A stretch of 64,000 bases of DNA from Zea mays (lineage: Eukaryota; Streptophyta; Magnoliopsida; Poales; Poaceae): assembly GCF_902167145.1 (NCBI RefSeq), contig NC_050096.1:184113825-184177824 (forward strand), given 5' to 3'. The notes below the pieces were generated by a model. The model was not told the DNA's origin and did no database searches. It saw only the letters and a program-made list of their open reading frames with translations. Positions 36,061 to 46,233 of the stretch are shown piece by piece; the first letter of the stretch is position 1; the number at the start of each line of letters is the position of its first letter. Made by a program: the position numbers and the translations under genes.

Positions 36061-38135
36061 TTAGGCTTGGGTCTTAGGTACCCAACTCATGTTGGGTCCT
36101 ACAAGGTTAGTGCAAATATCCTTAGGGACCCAAATGCAAGTTTTGTCTCCCTTGCATTTTGCCCCCAACTTCCTAGCAACTATTTTCCTATCCTTTCTAC
36201 AAATAGCAAAGGACGCATTTAAAGCACGATAAATTGTAGAAGGTTCATTCATTACTTTCCTAGGAGCATGAATAATATTCTTTCTAGGCACATGATGAAT
36301 AGCATTTTCCTAGACATATCTCTACCGTGCATATAGGAAGAACTAGAAGCAAACATGGCATGAGAATCAAAATCATCATAAGCATTATAACTCCTATTAC
36401 AAGTTTCAACAAATTCTACACAAGAATTAGATTTACTAGCTACTTCTAGTTTAGCATTTAAATCAACATTAACACTTTTTAAAGTAGCAATGGTTTCATG
36501 ACAAGAAGATAATTCACTAGAGAGCATTTCATTCCTTTTAATTTCAAGAGCAAGAGATTTTTGTGCACTAACAAATTTATCATGCTCCTCATATAAAAGA
36601 TCCTCTTGTTTTTCTAGTAATCTATTCTTGTCATTCAAAGCATCAATCAACTCATTAATCTTATTAATTTTAGATCTATCTAATCCCTTGAATAAGCATG
36701 AGTAATCTATCTCATCATCATCACTAGACTCATCCTCACTTGAAGAAGCATAAGTACTAGTATCATGAGTGCTTACTTTCTTCTCTCTTGCCATAAGGCA
36801 AGTGTGACGCTCGTTTGGGAAGAGGGATGACTTGTTGAAGGCGGTGGCGGCGAGTCCTTAATTGTCGGAGTCTGAGGAGGAGCAATCCGAATCCCACTCC
36901 TTGCCTAGATGTGCCTCGCCCTTTGCCTTCTTGTATGCCTTCTTCTTCTCCCTCTTGCTCCCTTGGTCCTGTTCACTATCATTGTCGGGACAGTTAGCAA
37001 TAAAATGACCAAGCTTACCGCATTTGAAGCATGAGCGCTTCCCCTTGGCTTTGGTCTTGCTTGGCTGTCCCTTGCGACCTTTAAGCGCCGTCTTGAATCT
37101 TTTGATGATGAGGGCCATCTCTTCATCATTAAGTCCGGCTGCCTCAATTTGTGCCACCTTACTAGGTAGCGCCTCCTTGCTTCTTGTTGCCTTGAGAGCA
37201 AGGGGTTGCGGCTCGTTGATCGGACCATTCAAGGCGTCGTCCACGTACCTCGCCTCCTTGATCATCATCTGCCCGCTAACGAATTTTCCAAGGACTTCTT
37301 CGGGCGACATTTTGGTGTACCTAGGATTCTCACGAATATTATTTACCAAATGAGGATCAAGAACGGTAAAGGACCTTAGCATCAGTCGGACGACGTCGTG
37401 GTCCGTCCATCGCGTGCTTCCGTAGCTCCTTATTTTGTTGATAAGGGTCTTGAGCCGGTTGTATGTTTGTGTCGGCTCCTCGCCCCTTATCATCGCGAAC
37501 CGTCCAAGCTCGCCCTCCACCAACTCCATCTTGGTGAGCAAGGTGACGTCGTTCCCCTCATGAGAAATCTTGAGGGTGTCCCAGATCTGCTTGGCGTTAT
37601 CCAAGCCGCTCACTTTATGGTATTTATCCCTGCACAAGGAAGCTAGAAGAACAGTAGTAGCTTGTGCATTCTTATGAATTTGTTCATTAATGAACATGGG
37701 ACTATCCGAACTATCAAAATGCATTCCACTCTCCACAATCTCCCATATACTAGGATGGAGAGAGAATAGGTGACTACGCATTTTGTGGCTCCAAAATCCG
37801 TAGTCCTCCCCATCAAAGTGTGGGGGCTTGCCGAGTGGAATGGAGAGCAAATGTGAATTTGAACTTTGCGGAATACGAGAGTAGTCAAAAGAAAAGTTCG
37901 AATTAACCGGTTTCCTTCTCTCGTAGTCGTTGTGGTCGTCGTCCTTTTGGGAAGAAGTGGACTCATCGCTGTCGTCGTAATAGACAATCTCCTTGATGCG
38001 CCTCGTCTTCTTCTTCTTCCCTTCCTTCCGTCTATGGCTCGAGCCGGAGTCGGTAGGCTTGTCGTCCTTCGGCTCGTTGACGAAGGATTCCTTCTCTTTG
38101 TCGTTGATCACGATTCCCTTCCCCTTAGGATCCAT
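36061..38135 (-). pseudogene. gag: B gag with stop, deletion and frameshift
   Basis: Starts [17 protein letters not shown] at 38135 and runs 425 codons through the gag core and knuckle [14 protein letters not shown] to a TAA near 36858, where C has GAA. After that, the frame from 36794 carries the acidic and coiled-coil parts but lacks about 110 codons present in C (from after SCVEFVETCN to RSYNAYDDFD). A one-base loss near 36305 then shifts the frame, and the C-terminal part (36291-36061, CIWVPKDIC) is in a third frame. The deletion looks clean and in frame, so it may predate the other lesions. Confidence 0.9.
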
Positions 38136-38169
38136 CTCTTCGGGCGGTTAGTCCCTTTGTGAAGAGAAC

Positions 38170-38184
38170 GGCTCCGATACCAAT
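38170..38184 (-). other. B primer-binding site
   Basis: The minus strand reads ATTGGTATCGGAGCC next to the LTR, a one-base variant of the C site. Confidence 0.8.
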
Positions 38185-39410
38185 TGAGAGCACCTAGAGG
38201 GGGGGGGGTGAATAGGTGATCCTGTAAAACTTTAAACTTAAGCCACAAAACTTGGTTAAGTGTTAGCACAAATAATGCCAAGTGGCTAGAGAGGAGTCTC
38301 AACAAAATACAATAACCACAGAAGATCAATCACAGAGATGGCACAGTGGTTTATCCCGTGGTTCGGCCAAGACCAACGCTTGCCTACTCCACGTTGTGGC
38401 GTCCCAACGGACGAGGGTTGCAATCAACCCCTCTCAAGCGGTCCAAAGACCCACTTGAATACCACGGTGTTTTGCTTTCTTTTCTTTATCCCGTTTGCAA
38501 GGAATCTCCACAAATTGGAGTCTCTTGCCCTTACAAGTATATGATCACAAAGAAGCACAGAGTAAGGGAGGGAAGCAACACACACAAATCCACAGCGAAA
38601 TGCACACACACACGACCAAGAATCGAGCTCAAATGACTATCTCAAAGTTCTCACTAGAATGGAGCTCGAATCACTTAGAATGACAATCAAATGCGCAGAG
38701 AATGAGTGTGGATGATCAAGAATGCTCTAAGGTTGCTTCGTTATCTTCTCCATGCGCCAAGGGGTCCCTTATATAGCCCCAAGGCAGCTAGGAGCCGTTG
38801 AGAGCAAATCTGGAAGGCCATCCTTGCCTTCTGTCATCGGGCGCACCGGACAGTCCGGTGCACACCGGACACTGTTCGGTGCCCGATTTCCTTCCTTAAA
38901 TAGCGAAGCCGACCGTTGGCAGACCTGGAGCCGTTGGTGCACCGGACATGTCCGGTGCACACCGGACAGTTCGGTGCCGTCTTCTAGCCGTTGGCTCGGC
39001 CACGTGTCCCACGCAGATTGCGCGGCCGACCGTTGGCTCACCGGACAGTCCGGTGCACACCGGACAGTCCGGTGAATTTTAGCCGTACGTCGCCGGTGAA
39101 TTCCCGAGAGCGGCCACTTCGCTCGAGCCACCCTGGCGCACCGGACACTGTCCGGTGCACCACCGGACAGTCCGGTGCTCCCAGACTGAGCAGAGTCTTG
39201 GCTGCTTGAGCCAAGACATCTCCAATTGTTCTTTTCCTGTTTCCAGCACTTAGACACAAAACATTAGTCCCTAAAACAATGTACTAAGTCTGAGAAACAT
39301 ACCTTGATACTTGATTTGTACTTTGTCCACCATTTAGCACTTAAGCACTTGTGTTTGACACTAAATCACCAAAACACTTAGAAATGGCCCATGGGCACAT
39401 TTCCCTTTCA
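38185..39410 (-). repeat. 5' LTR of element B
   Basis: 1226 bases. TATA-like CTATATAAGGG on the minus strand at 38766-38776. Palindrome cluster at 38842-39180. Confidence 0.92.
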
Positions 39411-39865
39411 AGCTGGCTGTTGCTGGGTTGCTTTCTTTGGGCAATGATTCACCCAATGGCCTTGTTCCCCACAGTGGAAACATGCATGACTTCCTCCTTG
39501 CGCTGGCGCTGCTTGGTTGTTCTGGTTGGTTGCTGGGGTAGAAAGACGGGCTGCCTAGTTGCTCTGACATTGGTATTGATTTCCTCCTTGCTGGCTATTC
39601 TGAAGGTAATGTTGCTGCTGTTGAGGAAATTGCCTCTGGTACTGCTGCTGCTAGTTCTGACGCTGATGTTGATGTTGGTAACCTTGCATGAATGGCTAAT
39701 GTGGGTTGCCTAAGTAGCGAGGACGGCTGCTACTCCCAACCTGAGGTCCACCAATCTTGCGTTTCCTATCCTCCATTTCCCGATGCTTCATTTCTATCAT
39801 AATTTCTCTGTCGATCATATGCTAGAAGGTAGGGAAGGTGTGGTTCATCAGCTAATAATGGAGGG
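39411..39865 (-). pseudogene. gag: E gag C-terminal part with zinc knuckle
   Basis: On the minus strand, a Gln-rich stretch with several TAG stops (expected CAG Gln codons) leads to the knuckle CFHCGEQGHWVNHC (39441-39485), followed by PKKATQQQPA at the B insertion point. It continues the gag at 56191 (across D) and precedes the pol at 30842 (across B). The sequence KHREMEDRKRK near 39790 is also typical of this gag type. TAG in place of CAG is consistent with C-to-T decay. Confidence 0.75.
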
Positions 39866-40896
39866 TGTCAGTACCCTCAATCAGGGGTACCTTCTACTAC
39901 TGCATAAAGGCACCGCACCCGTGCAATGCCTCAGAACCACGTGGAGAATGGCGCCCAATGGGCAGGTCCAGGAGCGCCGCGTGGCAAGGAAAGGAAGTAC
40001 ATCCCGGTGTTCGTCGCTAGGACCGGACCCCCGCAGGAAGACACCGAACCCCTATACATACTAGTCCGGGACCCCAAGAAGGTATGCCGAATCCCCTGGA
40101 AGGCCTCAGCATTGGTAGGGTCCCAGGACAGGGAGGACCCCGGCGAAGGTAAGGGTCCGGTGCTAGCACGTGTCCAGACCTTGTCCTGCACTGCCCACTG
40201 CTGTCGCATGGCCTGTGGCCCGACACTTAAACCAGCGGGCCAAGCCTGGCATAAAGCCCACTCAGTCGAGCGGCCTCTGCATTTATTACTGAAAGGATGC
40301 GCCGCCTGCCACCACGCCAGCTGGTGACACGCCCTCCCAGCATTTAATGTGTCCTGTCCAATCCAATGGCAGGCGACGTCAGGGTCACCCAGCAGGCAGC
40401 CCGTCTGATTAGTCAGCTGGCAAACAGTGCGCCCGTGCCGAGCGGTGCCTCATCCCTTCTACAAGAAGCCTCCCCTGCACACCGAGGATATGAAGATCTC
40501 ATGTGTCAGAGCGCTAGAAGATCGCCTCAGCAGCACAGGATCGTGGCTCCAAGTACAATATTCGTTAAGCCCTTGGGCCCACATGTCGAGGCTCAGTACC
40601 TCTGTGCATGCCCCCCTTCGGCTATAGAAGGGGAGGCATGCGACGTTACAAGAGAGGTTCACACACACCCAATCTTAGGCAGACACTCACAAGTTCATAC
40701 AAGCTTCCAAAGCAATACATCACACAGTGGAGTAGGGTATTACGCTCCGGCGGCCTGAACCACTCTAAACCCCTGCGTGTTCTTGTGTTCGCCCATCCAT
40801 CTCACATAACAGGCAAAACGCTTAGGCCCCTCCTCTTCTTAGGATTTAGGGCGGGTGCAATCTGCCACCCGGCCGGAGAGATTTTCCCCTCTGACA
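39866..40896 (+). repeat. 5' LTR of element D
   Basis: 1031 bases, matching 55163-56190. TATA-like CTATAGAAG at 40622-40630 precedes a GGGGAGGCATGCG leader. Frames in this LTR are not genes. Confidence 0.9.
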
Positions 40897-41281
40897 TTTG
40901 GCGCACCAGGTAGGGGGTAGGCTTAAAGTTTTTGCTTGTTTCCTCACTCAGCATGATGGTACGGATCATCGAGCACCACACCTAAACTTCGGAAGATTTG
41001 GTGATGGAGCAAGAAGTTGCATCCTCCGCGCCACGAGTACCCTACCACCCTGAGTCTAGGACTGCTGCTGTACACGCCGTGCAGCAGCGCACGCCAGCAC
41101 AAGCTTCTCGGACTCCGTCAAGGGCAGCGCCTACGGCGTTGTCTGCGTCCAGGGAGTTGCTATGCCACCCCCTAGCTCCACGGCCTCGCCGGGGGCCATG
41201 AAGTAGTGGTGTGACGACGTCGACTGGCTACTCGGCATGGCGCATTCCACTTCAACCAGGTCTAGGCCTCGGTCATCCTGA
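40897..41281 (+). other. D leader with primer-binding site
   Basis: TGGCGCACCAGGTAGGG follows the LTR after two bases (40899-40915), the probable primer site; it differs from the initiator Met type used by the Sireviruses. A frame from ATG 40998 (about 68 codons) probably is the damaged N-terminal part of gag, out of frame with 41282 onward. A stop at 41279-41281 closes the main gag frame upstream. Confidence 0.6.
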
Positions 41282-42514
41282 TGCCAACGCGAGGCGACGA
41301 CGTCTGTGCGCTCGCCCTCCGTAAGGGGAGCACAGACCGACGACCTCCGGGCAGAGCTCAACCATAGGCATACGGGAGAGGACGTCTGGATCTCTTTGGA
41401 AAGGGCGCGTGAGCGCCTACAAAACATCGAGGGTCGCAATCTCGACCGAGATTTCGCTGCGGAAGCACCGCAGACACCAATGGGCGCCCGGTCCCAAACG
41501 GGTGTCCCCTTGGCCGGCGTGGGCTGCGTCGCCCTCGCAGACCATCTACGTGCGACGTCATGGCCGCCCAAGTTCCGGCCGCACCTGCCGGAAAAATACG
41601 ATGGGACATCAAACCCGTCGGAGTTCCTGTAGGTGTACGTCACCGCCATCACGACAGCAGGTGGAAACACCGCTATGATGGCAATGTATTTTCATGTCAC
41701 CCTGTCTGGGCCTGCCCGGACTTGGCTCATGAACCTCGCCCCAGGGTCAATCTACACCTGGGAAGAGCTCTGCGCACGGTTCGTTGCGAACTTCGCCAGT
41801 GCTTACCAGCAGCATGGCGTGGAGGCCCACCTACACGCAGTGAGACAGGAGCCCGGAGAGACCCTCCGGACGTTTATCTCCCACTTCACCAAGGTACGAG
41901 GTACTATACCTCGTATTTCCGATGCCTCCATCATCACGGCCTTTCGACAGGGGGTACGTGATAAGAAAATGTTGGAGAAGCTGGCCACACATGATGTGGA
42001 GACTGTCCCCACGCTCTTCGCTCTAGCTGACAAGTGCGCCAGAGCCACCGAGGGCCATGCATGGCACTCGACCCCACAGATCAGAGTCACCCAGACAGGT
42101 GGCTCGGGCGCCACCCCCCGGGATGGCAAAAAGAAAAAGAAGGGCCGCGGCTACGAAAGGCCACAGTCAACCGCACTATTCGTTGCAGCTGCGACCGGGG
42201 GTCGGGGTGACCGCAACAAGCGCCCACGGCCACAAAGGGGTAGCAGCGGCTCATGCCCTGTACACCCCAACGGTCGCCACAGTGCTGCAGAGTGTCGCAA
42301 GATCATTGATCTCGCAAAGCGCGTTAGCGAGCGCATCAACAAGCGGCGTGAGCAGTCTTCCAAGGACGGCTCCCCGTCTCGTCGCCGTCCTGGCAAGGAA
42401 AAGGTCGACGACGACGAGGTAGCCACGGCTGAGAGAGACCTTGGGTACCAGTCGCCCGAGGGAGACCTAAAGGACGTCTTCGCAAAAGACTCCCACTCCG
42501 ACGGCGATGACTAA
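41282..42514 (+). pseudogene. gag: D gag, Tat-like, with amber codon
   Basis: One frame, interrupted by TAG at 41630-41632, where related gags have Gln (FLQVY). Upstream is an acidic/basic region ending PPKFRPHLPEKYDGTSNP. Downstream is the retrotransposon gag core (GPARTWLMNLAPGSIYTWEELCARFVANF, then FRQGVRDKKMLEKLA), a Lys/Arg-rich part with GKKKKKGRGYERP, and a CX-H-C motif CPVHPNGRHSAAEC before an acidic end. Two GTG codons and no clear ATG suggest the N-terminus is lost. gag would form the particle; pol would have to come from another element. Confidence 0.8.
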
Positions 42515-44928
42515 ACGGACCACCGGCGGGGCCCCATGTCCCCTAGCCTATGGAGCTGAAGCCTGCCTTCCTCCAAAAACCCATCCGGACTCCCCACGGG
42601 TCTAGGTTTCTGACAGGCTCATCCAGGAATGACCACAGCCAAAGGTAGGGCCTCCTTCGTCGAACGCAGACGGGGACTCAGGTCGGACCTAATCTTACGG
42701 AGGTACCAGGCCAAATTAGGGCTCTGTAACACTCCCCCAGCCGGGAAGGACCCTTCATGGTAATGGGAATCCCCCGACCCAAGGGCAACTATCTAGCTAT
42801 GACTGAAGGAGTGTCACCCCAAGTGCCGGAATATCTCTGTAAGTTTTATCTATAGAGCAAGTCTGAGGGGTCGAAGTTTTTCCTTTTTTGTAACTAGGTA
42901 ACGCATACGTATGCCAACCCGGTGAGGTCTGTCCCCATAAACCCAGCCTGTTGGTCTGTACCAATGCATGATAAGTTATAAAAGAAAACTACCCTGTCAG
43001 ATGTACCTCTATGATAATATTAACTGCCCCAAGATCTTCTCCTACAGTTTCCAGATTATATTTTAGCTAACCCACCCGACCAGTTCCCATCCTATCAGGC
43101 ATGATGACATCTGAATTGAACAGCCAGGCTTGCGGCTTAGGACCTCTGTGCGAAAGTAGGAGGGCCCGACAGCCTAGGGCCGGCTTTGAAGAACGGGGGC
43201 CCGTTCCATGGGGTGGTTCAGAGCCTGTGTGGCCGGTTAGCCTGGTTTCATACCCAAAACCCTGCGCACTCCACCACTCCATGACGGGAACTCTAGTACT
43301 TAGAGCTACAAGTCCTGTGCGACCGACAGCTTGGGGTCCGGAACTAGGAGAAAAGATACTTGCCTCCTGGGGTGGTCCGGAGCCGTGTAGCCGCTCAGCC
43401 TGGTCCCGTACCGTGGGCCTACACACTCCATCGCCCTGCGGTAGGTATCCTAGTACCTAGAGCCACCATCCAGGGGGTCCGGAAACACAACTTGGCTCCC
43501 TTAGGCTAAACCCTACAAGTCCCGAGCATGTATCAAAGGATGGCTAGTGTCAGATGGCGGGTCCTGCGGGTGTACCACTAATGCAACTTAGCTAAAGCTG
43601 TATACAGATCCAGGTCTCAGTGAGGCTGCCTCTCGAAGGCCATTGACAACCCTTTCAGACGCGCTGGAGCTCAACCTCGACACATCGAGCCTGCACCCCA
43701 GGCGGGGGCCAGGTACTAAGGGAAGTCAACAATAGGAGCGAGCGATGCACAGATAAGTGTTAAACACTGCTTTATAAATAATACTTAAAAGCACCTTACA
43801 ATAACAGGAAAAAGCTTGGGGGCCAGTTCTAAAGAATAGATGCCCGTTCCATGGGGTGGTCCGAAGCCTGTGTGGCTTGTTAGCCTGGTTCCGTACCCGA
43901 AATCCTGCACACTCCATCACTCCGTGACGGGTGCCCTAGTATTTGAACTATAAGTCCTGTGCGTCCGGCAGCCTAGGGTCCAGAACTAGAGAAGCGATGC
44001 TTTTCTCCTGAGGTAGTCCGGAGCCGTGTAGCCGCTCAGCCTGGTCCTGTACCGTGGGCCTGCACACTCCACCACCCTGCGGCAGGTGTCCTAGTACCTA
44101 GAACCACCATCCAGGACATCCAGACACACAACTTGGCTTCCCAGACTAAGATTCTGTATACATATGTTATTACATTTTGCTTCCGAGCAAGCATATGTTA
44201 TTGCATTTCCTTACAAGCGGGGCCCTAGCGCCATTTTTTTAGGAATGAACTACACTGCACCAGCGGGAGTCGCGCTGGAAGCTGGCTCCGGATAGCCCCA
44301 CCAACGGTGGCGACCACCTCTGCATCGACGGATCGCCGGCAGCAGCGACCACCTCTGCACAGCAGCGACAACGACCTCCGCTCCAGGCGGCTAAACAGCA
44401 GCAGCGATCGCCTCAGGGCGAGCGCTACCGTAAAAAGGTCCTTGCCCCCGTCCTCCTACGGTGGGCGACAATGAGGACATTAAAGCAAAGAGTCGGGGAC
44501 TCAGCAGCAGATGGCTCTGATGCCCTCACCAGTGGAGGCAACCACCTCTGCAAGGGGCAGCCTCACTAGCGGTTGCGACCACCTCAGCACCGATGATAGT
44601 GGCCACCTCTGTACCAATCGGCGGCGGCTGCCTCAGCGCGCACGAAGGGGTCCTCGCTCCCGTCTGACCAACGGAAGTGAGGACAAGACCATCCAAGAAC
44701 GCCGCCGCTACCACTGCGGCGTACGACGTCTTGTACGATCCCCCCAGTGTGGCCGATGGGCAAGAGAAGGGGTGGATGTGCCGGACCCGCACACGGCGCA
44801 ACCGTCGGCCGTGCGGTGGATGGACAACCACGCCCTGGCCAGAGCGGCAGGAGGCAGCGTCGGAGGCGGCGCCAAAGCCGTCCAGCCTAAAGGGCTGGGC
44901 ACGCTGTAGCTGATAGCCTGTGGCTAGC
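42515..44928 (+). other. D internal non-coding region
   Basis: No pol motifs on either strand. The region contains a pair of about 320-base direct repeats (listed separately) and, at about 44300-44650, repeated GCGACCACCTCTGCA-like segments. Open frames of 60-130 codons show no recognisable domain. Ends at the C insertion target CTAGC (44924-44928). Confidence 0.6.
43180..44140 (+). repeat. Two direct repeats of about 320 bases in D
   Basis: Copies at about 43180-43500 and 43815-44140. Both run from GCCCGTTCCATGGGGTGGT through GCCGTGTAGCCGCTCAGCC to ACACAACTTGGCT. Each copy is itself two related halves, each with a GGTCCG/GTCCTGTGCG-like stretch and a CTAGTA motif. About 315 unrelated bases separate them. 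Confidence 0.75.
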
Positions 44929-45170
44929 TGAAAGGGAAATGTGCCTTTGGGCCATTTCTAAGTATTTTGGTGATTGAGTGCAAACACAAGTGCTTAAATG
45001 TGAAAATATGCCCAAGGATGATCAAAGTGCAAATCACAAGTTAAGGTATGTTTCTAAGCCTTAGTACATTGGTTTTGTGTACTAATATATTTGTCTAAGT
45101 GTTAGAAACAGATAGAAGAAGAGAAGAGAAGACTTGGCTGTGTACAGCCAAGGGGCTGCTTCGGTCTGGG

Positions 45171-45535
45171 GCACCGGACTGTCCGGTGGTGCACCGGACA
45201 GTGTCCGGTGGTGCACCGGACAGTGTCCGGTGCGCCAGGCTGCCTCGGCCGAAGAGGCCGCTCTCGGGTTTTTCTCCGGCGACTCCGGCTAAAATTCACC
45301 GGACTGTCCGGTGTGCACCGGACTGTCCGGTGAGCCAACGGTCGGCCGGGCCAACGGTCGGCCGCGCGATCGGCGCGCGACACGTGGCCGAGCCAACGGT
45401 CGGAAGGGAGCACCGGACTGTCCGGTGTGCACCGGACTGTCCGGTGCGCCAGATCTGCAACGGTCGGCTTCGCTTTCTATGGAAACAAATCGGGCACCGG
45501 ACAGTGTCCGGTGTGCACCGGACTGTCCGGTGCGC
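45171..45535. repeat. CG-rich palindrome cluster upstream of the C promoter
   Basis: Nine copies of CACCGGACTGTCCGGTG or the longer form CACCGGACAGTGTCCGGTG, arranged mainly in head-to-tail pairs joined by TG or GTG. The related GCCAACGGTCGGCC elements lie between them. Present, with differing copy number, in both LTRs of A, B and C. Known as a Sirevirus LTR trait; role (binding site, methylation target) unproven. Confidence 0.9.
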
Positions 45536-45599
45536 CACGAGACAGAAGGCAAAGATGGCCTTCCAGATTTGTTCCCAACGGCTCCTAGCTGCCTTGGGG

Positions 45600-45610
45600 C
45601 TATAAAAGGG
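45600..45610 (+). promoter_or_regulatory. TATA box in C 5' LTR
   Basis: CTATAAAAGGG, about 65 bases after the palindrome cluster. Transcription would start about 30 bases on. The same box is in the 3' LTR at 53321-53331. Confidence 0.75.
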
Positions 45611-46183
45611 ACCCCTTGGCGCATGGAGGAGCACACCAAGCATTCCTTGAGCACTCTTGATCACTCACACATCAATCTCGCGCACTTGTTCGACATTCTA
45701 GTGATTTGAGCTCCGTTCTAGTGTGCTAGTCTTTTGAGCTCAAGTCTGGGTCTTGTGTGTGCGTATTCGCTGTGATCTTTGTGTCGTGTGTGAGTTGCTA
45801 ATCCCTCCTTTGCTCTGTGATTCTCTGTGAACATCTTTTGTAAGGGCGAGAGGCTCCAAGTTGTGGAGATTCCTCGCAAACGGGATTGAGAAAAGAAAAG
45901 CAAGAACACCGTGGTATTCAAGTTGATCATTGGATCACTTGAGAGGAGTTGAGTGCAACTCTCGTCCGTTGGGACGCCACAACGTGGAGTAGGCAAGTTT
46001 TGTACTTGGCCGAACCACGGGATAACCACTGTGTCATCTCTGTGATTGGATTCTTGTGGTTATTGTGTTTTGACTCCTCTCTAGCCACTTGGCATAAACT
46101 GTGCTAACACCTAATCAAGTTTTGTGGCTATAAGTTTAAGTTTTTACAGGATCACCTATTCACCCCCCCTCTAGGTGCTCTCA

Positions 46184-46198
46184 ATTGGTATCAGAGCC
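46184..46198 (+). other. C primer-binding site
   Basis: ATTGGTATCAGAGCC directly follows the LTR; TGGTATCAGAGC (46186-46197) complements the 3' end of initiator Met tRNA. Confidence 0.9.
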
Positions 46199-46233
46199 GT
46201 TCTCTTCAAGAAAGGGACTAACCGCCCGAAGAG

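Larger units (their letters stand above)
30843..39410 (-). mobile_element. Element B: Opie/Ji-type Sirevirus, full-length but defective
   Basis: Bounded by TGAGAGCACC at 30843 and CCCTTTCA at 39410, TSD AGCTG at 30838-30842 and 39411-39415. LTRs 1241 and 1226 bases with about a dozen substitutions and a 16-base deletion in the right LTR. The layout is as in A. gag has a stop, a large in-frame deletion and a frameshift; pol has a 4-base deletion. It lies in the gag/pol boundary of E. Confidence 0.93.
44929..46183 (+). repeat. 5' LTR of element C
   Basis: 1255 bases, TG...CA. It holds a palindrome cluster (45171-45535), a TATA box (45600-45610), and a downstream leader. The end CTAGGTGCTCTCA is followed at once by the primer site. 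Confidence 0.95.

Noticed and set aside
39926..40327. 133-codon ORF in the 5' LTR of D
   Set aside because: Its partner in the other LTR (55163-56190) does not keep the frame, and the sequence is ordinary LTR.
45171..45535. CRISPR-like array of short repeats
   Set aside because: The units are self-complementary, lie in both LTRs of several retrotransposons, and have no unique spacers of constant length. The genome is eukaryotic.
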